A stretch of DNA of 14,245 nucleotides. It comes from Chromatiales bacterium. Its GTDB lineage: Bacteria; Pseudomonadota; Gammaproteobacteria; Chromatiales; Chromatiaceae. Shown here piece after piece: positions 7,878-14,245 of the stretch. The stretch spans positions 1-14,245 of the forward strand of contig JAKSCN010000501.1 in NCBI GenBank assembly GCA_022360595.1. The letters run 5' to 3'. Both the position numbers and the translations under genes were made by a program. Numbering within the stretch: position 1 is the stretch's first letter; each line of letters opens with the position of its first letter. The notes below the pieces were generated by a model, which saw nothing but the letters and a program-made list of their open reading frames with translations, did no database searches and was not told the origin of the DNA.

Positions 7878-9566
7878 ATGCTGAGTAGTATCCATATTCG
7901 AGACCTGGCGATCGTCTCCGCCGTAGAGCTGGAACTGCACCCGGGAATGACTTCGTTAACCGGGGAGACGGGCGCGGGCAAATCGATTCTGATTGATGCC
8001 CTCGGTCTGGCCCTGGGCGAGCGTGCCGACAATGGCATGATTCGCCAAGGCAGCAAGCGCGCCGAAATCACTGCGATTTTTCAAACGGGTGACCTGCCCG
8101 GAGTCCAACAGTGGCTGGAAGAGGAGTCGCTGGATGACGGCACTGAATGCATACTGCGTCGGGTGCTGGTGCGTGACGGCAACTCCAAAGCCTATGTCAA
8201 CGGTTCACCCGTTACGTTGAAATCGCTACAGAGTCTGGGACAGCGGCTGGTCGATATCCACGGTCAGCACGCCCACCACTCCCTGCTCCAGCGCAATCAC
8301 CAGATAGCGCTGTTGGACAGTTATGCCAACCATCACGCACAACTCAACAAGCTGGCTGACACATATACAGCTTGGGAAAAGACCCAGATTGAATGGCGTG
8401 AGCTACAAGAGGCCTCAAGTGAACGCATCCATCGGCTTGATCTGCTCCGCTTTCAGATTGATGAGCTGACCCAGCTAAAACTCTCCCCAGGGGAACTGGA
8501 GGAGCTGGACCGGGAACTGCAACGCCTTAGCAACGCAGGTCAACTGACCGAGAGCAGCTACCGGGTACTCACCCTGCTTTACGACGATGACAACAGCGCC
8601 CAGGCACGTCTCAACCACGCACTTACCGAGATAGAGGCGCTCTGCAGCCTCGACAGCCAGCTCGACAGTTGCCGAGAGATGATTGAGAACGCCACTATTC
8701 AGATTCAAGAGGCGAGCACCGAGCTGCGCCAATACAGTGATGCCATAGAACTGGACCCCCAACGACTCCAGCAAGTGGAACAGCGTATCAGCGAAATACA
8801 CGATCTGGCGCGCAAATACCGTTGCCGCCCGGAGGAGCTAACCGAACAACTGGTTCAGCGGCAAGAGGAGCTGAAACAACTGGAGCAAGCGGACATTCAA
8901 CTCGATGCCTTGGAACAGCAGTGTAACGAGCTGACAGAGCGATACCAGGCCCAGGCAAATAAACTCGACAGTAGTCGCCGGAAGGCCGCCAAGAAACTGC
9001 AACAGCAGGTGACCGAGGCAATCAGTACCCTGGGGATGCCCGATGGTGAGTTCAAAATAGAGATCGAAAAGCTCCCCCTTGAAAAAGCGGGTAAGAGTGG
9101 CCTGAACCGGGTGGAGTTTCTCGTGAGCGCCAATCCGGGACATGCTCCCCAGCCGTTGAGCAAAGTCGCCTCTGGTGGCGAACTATCGCGTATCAGCCTG
9201 GCTATTCAGGTAGCTGCCATTGAGTGTGCTCAGGTACCCACACTGATTTTCGATGAGGTGGATGTCGGTATCGGGGGTGGTGTTGCGGAGATCGTCGGGC
9301 GTCTGCTACGCCGTCTGGGCGAGAACCGCCAGGTACTCTGTGTCACTCACTTGCCCCAAGTCGCCTCCCAGGGGCATCAGCATCTACAGGTAAAGAAAGA
9401 GAAAGACAACAAACTGGGTACCCGTACCCAGATCACTACTCTCAACGAAGATCAGCGTATCGAAGAGGTTGCCCGGATGTTGGGGGGGGTGGAGATTACC
9501 CCACAGACGCTGGCTCACGCCCGCGAGATGATCGACCTGTCTCAAACCCTTTTAGAGACAACTTAA
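7878..9566 (+). CDS. recN: DNA repair protein RecN
   Basis: SMC-like ATPase of recombinational repair that acts at DNA double-strand breaks in support of RecA. The 562 residues match the family (553 in E. coli). Walker A is GETGAGKS (29-36). A long central coiled coil rich in Glu, Leu and Gln runs over about residues 150-375, with the conserved RFQIDELTQLKLSPGELEEL. The ABC signature is ASGGELSR (431-438). Walker B is LIFDEVD (456-462), with Asp459 and Glu460. VTHLPQVAS follows. The ATG at 7878 (MLSSIHIRDLAIV) matches the family start and has GGAAGG just upstream. Longer readings from 7803 overlap nadK and are not favoured. It is probably cotranscribed with nadK. No SOS box is visible in front of either gene. 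It converges with fur, leaving a 27-base gap without a terminator hairpin. Confidence 0.97.
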   Translation: MLSSIHIRDLAIVSAVELELHPGMTSLTGETGAGKSILIDALGLALGERADNGMIRQGSKRAEITAIFQTGDLPGVQQWLEEESLDDGTECILRRVLVRDGNSKAYVNGSPVTLKSLQSLGQRLVDIHGQHAHHSLLQRNHQIALLDSYANHHAQLNKLADTYTAWEKTQIEWRELQEASSERIHRLDLLRFQIDELTQLKLSPGELEELDRELQRLSNAGQLTESSYRVLTLLYDDDNSAQARLNHALTEIEALCSLDSQLDSCREMIENATIQIQEASTELRQYSDAIELDPQRLQQVEQRISEIHDLARKYRCRPEELTEQLVQRQEELKQLEQADIQLDALEQQCNELTERYQAQANKLDSSRRKAAKKLQQQVTEAISTLGMPDGEFKIEIEKLPLEKAGKSGLNRVEFLVSANPGHAPQPLSKVASGGELSRISLAIQVAAIECAQVPTLIFDEVDVGIGGGVAEIVGRLLRRLGENRQVLCVTHLPQVASQGHQHLQVKKEKDNKLGTRTQITTLNEDQRIEEVARMLGGVEITPQTLAHAREMIDLSQTLLETT

Positions 9567-9593
9567 ACCAGGGCTTGCTAGGGCCTGTTAACA

Positions 9594-10022
9594 CTAATCC
9601 TTCTTACCTAAGCTACAGTCGGGATCAGTGCAACGGCCGTAGAGGGTAAGGCTATGATCCGCCAGCTCAAAGCCTTTTTGGGTGGCAATCTGCCGTTGGC
9701 GCTTCTCAATTGTCTGATCAACAAACTCCACCACTTTGCCACAGATGACACAAACAATGTGGTCGTGATGCTCACCCTTATTCAGTTCATAGACTGAAGA
9801 GCCGCCTTCGAAATGGTGGCGCTCGACCAAACCGGCTGCTTCAAACTGGGTGAGCACGCGATAAACCGTCGCCAGCCCAATCTCGGCGCCGTTGTCGAGC
9901 AGTAGGCGGTACACATCTTCAGCACTCAGGTGCTTCTCTCCCGCACTCTCCAGAATCTCAAGAATCTTGACTCTGGGACCAGTCACTTTCAGACCAGCAT
10001 TGCGTATCTCTTGGTTTTCCAA
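9594..10022 (-). CDS. fur: Ferric uptake regulator Fur
   Basis: Iron-responsive dimeric repressor that binds Fur boxes when loaded with Fe(II), controlling iron uptake and related genes. It has 142 residues. The N-terminal winged helix has LKVTGPRVKILEIL and the recognition helix IGLATVYRVLTQFEAAGLVERH (49-70). The dimerisation/metal domain follows with HHDH (85-88), a zinc-site CVIC (Cys91, Cys94) and a second pair Cys131/Cys136 near the end. Fur rather than Zur or PerR is favoured by LATVYRVLTQFEAAGLV and FEGGSSVYEL. The start is TTG at 10022: AGGAG lies six bases before it and the protein begins MENQEIRNAGLKVT, as in close Fur proteins. Residue 15 is Gly where Leu is usual (TGPR against TLPR), a minor change. 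It is divergent from bamE, a common arrangement. No convincing Fur box was found in the shared gap, so autoregulation is unproven. Confidence 0.97.
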   Translation of the reverse strand: MENQEIRNAGLKVTGPRVKILEILESAGEKHLSAEDVYRLLLDNGAEIGLATVYRVLTQFEAAGLVERHHFEGGSSVYELNKGEHHDHIVCVICGKVVEFVDQTIEKRQRQIATQKGFELADHSLTLYGRCTDPDCSLGKKD

Positions 10023-10142
10023 GTCAATCTCCTCTCTCTAGCTTACCAACCCGTACGATTCCACGGTTGCTAGATGTCTTGTCGATATTTATCAGGTATC
10101 ATGCAGCCCATCTTAAGTTTTTATATGGGCCGAATTGACCTG

Positions 10143-10646
10143 ATGAAAAAGCTTCTCACTTATTTGGTACTGGGCGCAAGCCTCGCCGCCGGTGGCTGCT
10201 CCACCGTCGACAAGGTTGGCAGCGTTATTCCCAACGCCATGGACAAGCTGCCTTTCGTATATCGGTTAGACATTCAGCAAGGCAATATGGTTGACCAGGA
10301 GACGGTCAATAAGCTCAAGCCCGGCATGTCGAAAACCCAAGTACGCTATGTGATGGGCACGCCCATGTTGATTGATACCTTCCACGAGGAGCGCTGGGAT
10401 TACATCTACAGCTTTCGCCCGGGCGGTAAGGAACGCGAGCAGACAAGGGTTGCTCTCTTTTTTGAAGACGGCCGTCTTACTCAGATCAAGGGCGACCTCT
10501 ACCCCCAGCCTGCCGCAGAGATCCCTCCAGCCAAAGAGGAGCCGATTGTCTCGGTGCCTGATTATGAGCCGGAAGAGAAAGGCGTTCTCACCAGGATGAT
10601 GGAAAAGGTGGGTATAGAGTCAGGGGATGACGAATTGATCAATTAA
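10143..10646 (+). CDS. bamE: Outer membrane assembly lipoprotein BamE (SmpA/OmlA)
   Basis: Lipoprotein subunit of the BAM complex, anchored in the inner leaflet of the outer membrane, where it supports insertion of beta-barrel proteins. The start MKKLLTYLVLGASLAAGGC is a lipoprotein signal peptide with the acylated Cys at residue 19. The SmpA/OmlA domain follows: YRLDIQQGNMVDQE, LKPGMSKTQVRYVMGTPML, DTFHEERWDYIYSF and LFFEDGRLTQIKGDLYPQ. The frame is open upstream to 10074, but only the ATG at 10143 gives a proper signal peptide; the ribosome binding site is weak. At 167 residues it is about 50 longer than E. coli BamE (113). The extra C-terminus is Pro/Glu-rich, then a short helix-like KGVLTRMMEKVG and an acidic end. 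It is divergent from fur and convergent with rnfH. Confidence 0.95.
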   Translation: MKKLLTYLVLGASLAAGGCSTVDKVGSVIPNAMDKLPFVYRLDIQQGNMVDQETVNKLKPGMSKTQVRYVMGTPMLIDTFHEERWDYIYSFRPGGKEREQTRVALFFEDGRLTQIKGDLYPQPAAEIPPAKEEPIVSVPDYEPEEKGVLTRMMEKVGIESGDDELIN

Positions 10647-10647
10647 T

Positions 10648-10674
10648 TTAGGGCCTGTTGCCAACAGGCCCTAA
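10648..10674. terminator. Bidirectional hairpin between bamE and rnfH
   Basis: TTAGGGCCTGTTG and its exact complement CAACAGGCCCTAA are separated by a single C, giving a stem of 12 bp closed by a three-base loop. It begins one base after the bamE stop and ends 12 bases before the rnfH stop, between convergent genes. Flanks are A/T-rich on the bamE side (ATTAATT), but there is no strong U-tract on either side. The placement argues for a shared transcription end or mRNA 3' end protection. Confidence 0.7.
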
Positions 10675-10686
10675 GATAAGCGGTTG

Positions 10687-11061
10687 CTATCCACCAGCCG
10701 CTTTTTCACCTTTCTCATTGCCAGCCGGCTCGTTGTCTGTTTTGTCCTTACTGGCGCCACCACCTTTCTTAAGCTGTTTCCCTTCCGCCGCACGTTTCTT
10801 GCGCGCCTCTTTGGGATCAGCAATCAGCGGTCGATAGATCTCTACCCGGTCACCGGCTGATAGCACGGCATCTTTTTTGGACGCTTTACCAAAAATACCG
10901 ACCTTTACCGTCTGGAGATCGATCTCGGGAAATTTCTCAATAATTTTGGAGTTGAGAATCGCCTGCTCAACGGTCAGTCCATGCTCACCCTTAATCGACA
11001 GAATCACCTGTTCCTCTGCCGTCGCATAGGCTACTTCTACCTCTATGCTGTCACTCGTCAC
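10687..11061 (-). CDS. rnfH: RnfH family ubiquitin-like-fold protein
   Basis: Small protein of the RnfH (formerly RatB/YfjF) family with a beta-grasp fold. Its exact function is unsettled; the name comes from linkage to rnf electron-transport genes in some species. Family landmarks are IEVEVAYATAEEQVIL at the N-terminus, VKVGIFGKASKKDAVL in the middle, and GDRVEIYRPLIADPKEARKKRA. It has 124 residues. The last 30 or so are a low-complexity Lys/Gly/Glu-rich tail not needed for the fold. The start is GTG at 11061, which overlaps the ratA stop as GTGA, a classic translational-coupling arrangement. The ratA-rnfH pair next to smpB is conserved in gammaproteobacteria. Confidence 0.93.
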   Translation of the reverse strand: MTSDSIEVEVAYATAEEQVILSIKGEHGLTVEQAILNSKIIEKFPEIDLQTVKVGIFGKASKKDAVLSAGDRVEIYRPLIADPKEARKKRAAEGKQLKKGGGASKDKTDNEPAGNEKGEKAAGG

Positions 11062-11489
11062 TTATACACCTCATTGGCCCGTTGGCAGAAGGCATCCACC
11101 AGCGTACCTGCTATCTGATTGAATACTTTACCAAATGCTTTATTGATGAGCGCCCCGGAGAACTCAAAATGGAGTTCCAGCTCGACCTTACAGGCGTTTT
11201 CACGCAACTCGGTAAAGCGCCACCCCCCTTCGAGCTGCTTAAACGGCCCCTCTTTCAACTTGATGTCGATACGCTCGAATGGATAGAGCTGATTACAAGT
11301 AGAGAAGCGTTGCTTAATACCTGCCCGCGCAACCTCCAACTCCCCACACAACAGATCGTCTTCATGGGACAGCAGTTTCGTTGAACTGCACCAAGGCAGA
11401 AACAAAGGGTATGACTCGACATCGTTGACCAGATCGAACATCTCCCTTGTCGAATGAGCCACCAATGCACTTTTGTTAACTATCGGCAA
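11058..11489 (-). CDS. ratA: RatA / Coq10-like START-domain protein
   Basis: Member of the SRPBCC (START-like, COQ10 type) superfamily known as RatA or YfjG. It was reported in E. coli to interfere with ribosomal subunit association, while its fold and eukaryotic relatives suggest binding of a hydrophobic quinone-like ligand. Both roles are from family knowledge. The 143 residues cover the whole domain: VNKSALVAHSTREMFDLVNDVESYPLFLPWCSS, then IKQRFSTCNQL, GPFKQLEGGWRFTEL, and the terminal helix GKVFNQIAGTLVDAFCQRANEVY. The start is TTG at 11489, matching the MPxI family start, with GAGG eight bases upstream lying inside the last codons of the snf gene. The snf TAG directly abuts this TTG and the gene's own TGA overlaps rnfH, so translation of all three is probably coupled. 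Confidence 0.93.
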   Translation of the reverse strand: MPIVNKSALVAHSTREMFDLVNDVESYPLFLPWCSSTKLLSHEDDLLCGELEVARAGIKQRFSTCNQLYPFERIDIKLKEGPFKQLEGGWRFTELRENACKVELELHFEFSGALINKAFGKVFNQIAGTLVDAFCQRANEVYK

Positions 11490-12860
11490 CTATACAACCT
11501 CAATTGCATTCAGAAAAATCAACGCCACCGCCAGTGGCGCAGCATACCTTATCAGGAAATACCATACGCGGAAGAACACTCCGTGCCCTCCCAGTTCATC
11601 GATCACTACAAGCTTCGACAATATCCAGCCCACAAAGACGGCTGTCGCAAAACCGCCCACCGGCAGCAGAAAAGTTGTGGTGACCAGATCAAACATGTCG
11701 AAAAGACCATTAGCCCTGGTCTGACCTAAAAAGTCAAACTCAAATGCCCAGTGGTTGAATGACAGCAGCATCACGATACCCAGCACCCAACTGGAAAAAC
11801 CGGCCATAATCGCAGCGTGGACACGCTTGAGCGAAAGCGATTCAACCAACCAAGCCACAATCGGTTCTAACAGCGAAATTGCCGACGTGAGCGCAGCGAA
11901 CACCAGCAGAATAAAGAACAGCATGCCAAAAAACATTCCCCCCGGCATCTGGCCAAAGGCTACTGGCAAGGTCTGAAAGACCAGCCCCACCTCTTTGGTT
12001 AGCGGTAAATCGTTGGTAAAAACGATGGGGAAAATCGCCAAACCGGCCAACAGTGCCACCAGGGTATCCATCAGCATCACCTGAATAGTCACTCGGGGAA
12101 TGGAAGCATCCGCCGGTAGATAGGAGCCGTAGATCATAATCGCCCCCATCCCCAAACTGAGGGTAAAAAAGGCGTGCCCCAGAGCCATCAAAACAGTGGC
12201 TGGGGTAATGGCATTGATATCAACGGTAAAAAGAAAATCAACCGTTTGAGTAAAATCCCCTTTCAGGGCTGAATAGCCGACCAGAAAGAGCAATAGCATA
12301 AAGAGCAGCGGCATTAAGACCCTCACCGCCTGCTCAAGCCCGGAGCGAACACCGCGGGAGACAACCGCGACGGTCAACACCATAAAAATAGTGTGCCAGG
12401 CCAGCAGACGCTCGGGATCTGCAATCAGCTCATTGAAGATACTGGTCGCCCCCGCAGCAGTCACGCCATCCAGTGCGCCTGTGCCCATTCGCACGCTATA
12501 TGCCAGGGTCCAGCCGGCAACGACACTATAAAAAGAGATGATCAACCAAGAGGCAAGAATGCCGATCACTCCCACCATACGCCAGGAGCGGCTTCTCCCC
12601 TCGTCCCAGGCCAAGGTCTCCAGGGAGTTAATCGGGCTCTGGCGTCCGCGACGGCCAATCAGAGTCTCGGCCATCAACAACGGCGCACCGATCATGAAGA
12701 TGCAGATCAGATAGACCAGTACAAAAGCGCCACCGCCATTCTGGCCTGCCATATAGGGGAACTTCCAGATATTACCCAGCCCAACAGAAGAACCTGTCGC
12801 GGCAAGGATAAAGATCAGTCTTGATGACCATTGACCGTGCATGGAAGTGCGTATCGACAA
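11490..12860 (-). CDS. Sodium-dependent transporter, SNF/NSS family
   Basis: Inner-membrane symporter of the neurotransmitter:sodium symporter family (LeuT fold), which couples sodium entry to uptake of an amino acid or related solute; substrate unknown. The 456 residues with about 11-12 hydrophobic segments fit bacterial members. The hallmark of TM1 is ATGSSVGLGNIWKFPYMAGQ (21-40), containing the unwound sodium/substrate site, then NGGGAFVLVYL. The TM6 region reads ALGHAFFTLSLGMGAIMIYGSYL, and FAALTSAISLLEP of TM8 is also clear. The best start is TTG at 12860, with GGGGAGGG just upstream; an ATG six codons in (12842) lacks a ribosome binding site. It is the first gene of a unit with ratA and rnfH, divergent from smpB. 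A 17-bp palindrome lies 27 bases upstream and is a candidate operator. Confidence 0.93.
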   Translation of the reverse strand: MSIRTSMHGQWSSRLIFILAATGSSVGLGNIWKFPYMAGQNGGGAFVLVYLICIFMIGAPLLMAETLIGRRGRQSPINSLETLAWDEGRSRSWRMVGVIGILASWLIISFYSVVAGWTLAYSVRMGTGALDGVTAAGATSIFNELIADPERLLAWHTIFMVLTVAVVSRGVRSGLEQAVRVLMPLLFMLLLFLVGYSALKGDFTQTVDFLFTVDINAITPATVLMALGHAFFTLSLGMGAIMIYGSYLPADASIPRVTIQVMLMDTLVALLAGLAIFPIVFTNDLPLTKEVGLVFQTLPVAFGQMPGGMFFGMLFFILLVFAALTSAISLLEPIVAWLVESLSLKRVHAAIMAGFSSWVLGIVMLLSFNHWAFEFDFLGQTRANGLFDMFDLVTTTFLLPVGGFATAVFVGWILSKLVVIDELGGHGVFFRVWYFLIRYAAPLAVALIFLNAIEVV

Positions 12861-12887
12861 ATGCCCTCCCCTTTCGGGTACAAACTG

Positions 12888-12904
12888 CTGATCATCATGA
12901 TCAG
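12888..12904. promoter_or_regulatory. 17-bp palindrome upstream of the transporter
   Basis: CTGATCAT-C-ATGATCAG is a perfect inverted repeat of 8 bp arms around one base. It ends 27 bases before the TTG start of the sodium symporter gene. Its position and symmetry suit the binding site of a dimeric regulator. I do not recognise it as the site of a known family. It is too short-looped to be a good RNA hairpin. The rest of the 220-base snf-smpB gap (12861-13080) shows no gene and no confident promoter. TAAAAT at 13067-13072 and TAAACT at 13008-13013 are -10-like sequences before smpB. Confidence 0.4.
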
Positions 12905-13080
12905 ACCAAAGAACAACGCGTCCTGCTGACTACACTACATCCTGTAATTTTTGCGAGGCTGGCATTTTCGCGTAAAAGTGGCTCCACTGACAAGAATCGA
13001 TCGGTATTAAACTGACTTTAATTAGGTAAATTACCAAGAAAGCTGGCCCATCGAGGTCTGCTCCACTAAAATGCCCGCCC

Positions 13081-13563
13081 ATGGCAAAGAAACCGAAAAA
13101 GAAGGCTGGTTCCGGCGGTTCCACCATCGCACTGAACAAAAAGGCCAAACACGAATACTTTATTGAAGATCGCTTCGAAGCAGGCATTGCCCTGGAAGGC
13201 TGGGAAGTGAAGAGCCTGCGTGCGGGTCGTCTCAACCTGACCGAGAGCTATGTCACTATCAAAGAGGGCGAGGCATTCCTGTTTGGCGCCCACATCTCAG
13301 CACTCAACACCGCATCGACCCACATCAACCCTGATCCATTGCGCACCCGTAAACTACTGCTCCATCGGCGTGAACTCGATCGCCTGATCGGACATGTAGA
13401 CCGTAAAGGTTACACCCTGGTACCGCTCGCCATGTACTGGAAGAAGGGGTATGCAAAGGTCGAAATAGGCCTGGCCAAAGGTAAGAAACAGCACGACAAA
13501 AGGGCCTCTGAAAAGGATCGCGACTGGCAACGCGATAAACAGCGGATACTTAAATCACACTAA
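13081..13563 (+). CDS. smpB: SsrA-binding protein SmpB
   Basis: RNA-binding partner of tmRNA. It delivers tmRNA to ribosomes stalled without a stop codon and mimics the tRNA anticodon arm in the decoding site. The 160 residues are normal. Seen: a basic, Gly-rich N-terminus; the beta-barrel core with NKKAKHEYFIEDRFEAGIALEGWEVKSLR, GRLNLTESYV and AFLFGAHISAL; then LLLHRRELDRLIG, GYTLVPLAMYWKKGYAKVEIGLAKGKKQHDKR; and a basic C-terminal tail (DWQRDKQRILKSH) that folds in the mRNA channel. The ATG at 13081 gives the family N-terminus, though no ribosome binding site is visible within 20 bases. A nearby ATG at 13071 is out of frame. Its RNA partner gene ssrA starts 49 bases downstream on the same strand. 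Confidence 0.97.
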   Translation: MAKKPKKKAGSGGSTIALNKKAKHEYFIEDRFEAGIALEGWEVKSLRAGRLNLTESYVTIKEGEAFLFGAHISALNTASTHINPDPLRTRKLLLHRRELDRLIGHVDRKGYTLVPLAMYWKKGYAKVEIGLAKGKKQHDKRASEKDRDWQRDKQRILKSH

Positions 13564-13566
13564 TCC

Positions 13567-13595
13567 TTGTCAAGGAACCAATTGCCACATAAACT
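13567..13595 (+). promoter_or_regulatory. Candidate sigma-70 promoter of ssrA
   Basis: TTGTCA (13567-13572, five of six to TTGACA) is followed after exactly 17 bases by TAAACT (13590-13595, four of six to TATAAT). Transcription would start near 13602, giving a short 5' leader of about ten bases removed when the tmRNA end is matured. It lies immediately after the smpB stop, so ssrA can be transcribed on its own. Confidence 0.55.
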
Positions 13596-13612
13596 GTCCC
13601 ACTTACTGCTTT

Positions 13613-13978
13613 GGGGGCGACCTGGCTTCGACGTGGGTGGCAAAACCTGAGGTGCATGCCGAGGATGCAGAAACCTCGTTAATCATGCTGCAAAAAGATA
13701 GTTGCAAACGACGACAACTACGCACTCGCTGCTTAATACCCAGTAGGGTGCCGTCTGACTGGAGCCGTGCTTGTGCGTCCAGCTTTTCAGGCGTCATATC
13801 TCACAAGATCGTGACGAGGTAAGTCCGGGACCAAATCACTAAAACTTTTACGGAATCGCCACTTCAATTGCCCTGTCGGTCGGGCAGTGAGGGGTTAAAG
13901 ACAATAGACACGACTAAGCATGTAGGACCTAAGGCGGAGTGCTTGCGGACGCGGGTTCGATTCCCGCCGCCTCCACCA
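13613..13978 (+). ncRNA. ssrA: Transfer-messenger RNA (tmRNA)
   Basis: One-piece tmRNA of 366 bases that rescues stalled ribosomes and tags the incomplete protein for degradation. The 5' end GGGGGCG (13613-13619), followed by ACCTGGCTTCGACG, pairs with CGCCTCC (13968-13974) to form the tRNA-like acceptor stem with one G-U pair. The discriminator A and an encoded CCA end at 13978. The T arm GCGGGTTCGATTCCCGC is perfect. The tag reading frame runs 13704-13733 and encodes ANDDNYALAA, then TAA (13734-13736), with GCA as resume codon. With the alanine carried by tmRNA, the tag is AANDDNYALAA, ending in the ClpXP-recognised LAA. It stands directly downstream of smpB and has its own promoter and terminator. 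Open frames read through it on either strand are not genes. Confidence 0.98.
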
Positions 13979-13982
13979 AACT

Positions 13983-14038
13983 GCGCCCATTGACCTTATT
14001 ACAGAGGTCAAGGCGCTTCATTTCTTACTATCTTTTTG
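13983..14038 (+). terminator. Intrinsic terminator of ssrA
   Basis: GCGCC (13983-13987) and TTGACCT (13990-13996) pair with AGGTCAA (14005-14011) and GGCGC (14012-14016). The stem is 12 bp with a two-base bulge and an eight-base loop. It is followed by a T-rich stretch ending in a run of five T (14033-14037). It begins five bases after the mature tmRNA end, so 3' trimming is needed. Confidence 0.7.
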
Positions 14039-14073
14039 CTACATAAGCTTTCGCGCTGCCTCAACACAGATTC

Positions 14074-14245
14074 TCATTTTTTACCTATCAGTTCGATTGG
14101 ATACCCATCAGGATCAGAAACAAAAGCGATGATCGTGGTGCCAGCATTCATTGGGCCAGCTTCTCGAAGAATCTTTCCACCACGGGTCTTGATCAAATCC
14201 GCTGCGTGATAAACATCATCAACCTCAATCGCGATGTGCCCGTAA
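14074..14245 (-). CDS. gloA: Lactoylglutathione lyase (glyoxalase I), C-terminal part
   Basis: Cytoplasmic metalloenzyme that isomerises the methylglyoxal-glutathione hemithioacetal to S-lactoylglutathione. Only the last 56 residues are in the window; the start lies beyond the right edge. They begin YGHIAIEVDDVYHAAD and continue with GGKILREAGPMNAGTTIIAFVSDPDGYPIELIGKK. GHIAI holds a metal-ligand His, and the Glu of YPIELI is the other metal ligand of the second half of the fold (His74 and Glu122 in E. coli). The segment GPMNAGTTIIAFVSDPDGYPIEL is diagnostic of GloA rather than other vicinal-oxygen-chelate proteins. The TGA is at 14076-14074. It faces the ssrA terminator, which could also slow transcription arriving from this side. 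Confidence 0.9.
   Translation of the reverse strand, partial: YGHIAIEVDDVYHAADLIKTRGGKILREAGPMNAGTTIIAFVSDPDGYPIELIGKK

Noticed and set aside
10084..10102. A GATATTTATC-AGGTATCAT stretch in the fur-bamE gap as a possible Fur box
   Set aside because: Only about half of the 19 positions match the GATAATGATAATCATTATC consensus, so it cannot be told from A/T-rich promoter sequence.
12930..13293. Minus-strand frames opposite the start of smpB that could be a short gene before snf
   Set aside because: They overlap the clear smpB coding sequence and show no protein-family features. The gap itself contains only regulatory-looking sequence.
13603..13822. Short open frames on both strands across 13603-13822
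   Set aside because: They are accidental readings of the tmRNA gene. The only translated part is the ten-codon tag frame at 13704-13733.

Overview
The window is an ordinary stretch of core chromosome from a gammaproteobacterium. The evidence is the gene content (BamE, RnfH, RatA, a one-piece tmRNA with an ANDDNYALAA tag frame), the order hrcA-grpE-dnaK-dnaJ-dapB, and the protein sequences. Having HrcA and a CIRCE operator points away from enterics, which lack hrcA. It suggests a Chromatiales-like, sulfur-oxidiser-like or related environmental lineage. That placement is inference; no 16S gene is present. Base composition looks even and moderately GC, with no sign of transferred DNA.

Left part (1-6866, all minus strand, read right to left): the heat-shock operon hrcA, grpE, dnaK, dnaJ, followed by dapB, a DUF302 protein and a lipoprotein cut by the left edge. 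Two heat-shock control systems are visible. A CIRCE operator (6800-6826) sits just downstream of a sigma-70-type promoter in front of hrcA. A near-consensus sigma-32 promoter (4963-4989) sits in the grpE-dnaK gap. The gaps hrcA-grpE and dnaK-dnaJ hold sizeable RNA hairpins without U-tracts, which may set relative expression within the operon.

Middle (6992-10646): nadK and recN run rightward as a tight pair, divergent from hrcA. They converge on fur (minus), which is divergent from bamE (plus).

Right part (10648-14245): a bidirectional hairpin separates bamE from rnfH. On the minus strand, snf (a sodium:solute symporter), ratA and rnfH form a very tight unit. The snf stop abuts the ratA start, and ratA and rnfH share a GTGA overlap. 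Divergent from snf are smpB and, behind it, ssrA (tmRNA), the two partners of trans-translation, followed by a terminator. At the right edge is the C-terminal part of gloA (minus).

Functional themes are protein quality control (DnaK/DnaJ/GrpE, SmpB/tmRNA, BamE), lysine/peptidoglycan precursor synthesis (DapB), NADP supply (NadK), DNA break repair (RecN), iron control (Fur) and methylglyoxal detoxification (GloA). Many starts are non-ATG: hrcA GTG, fur TTG, ratA TTG, rnfH GTG and probably snf TTG. I found no mobile element, CRISPR array, phage gene or clearly new system. The points most worth a second look are the dual heat-shock control, the structured operon gaps, the transporter placed between smpB and ratA, and a 17-bp palindrome before that transporter.
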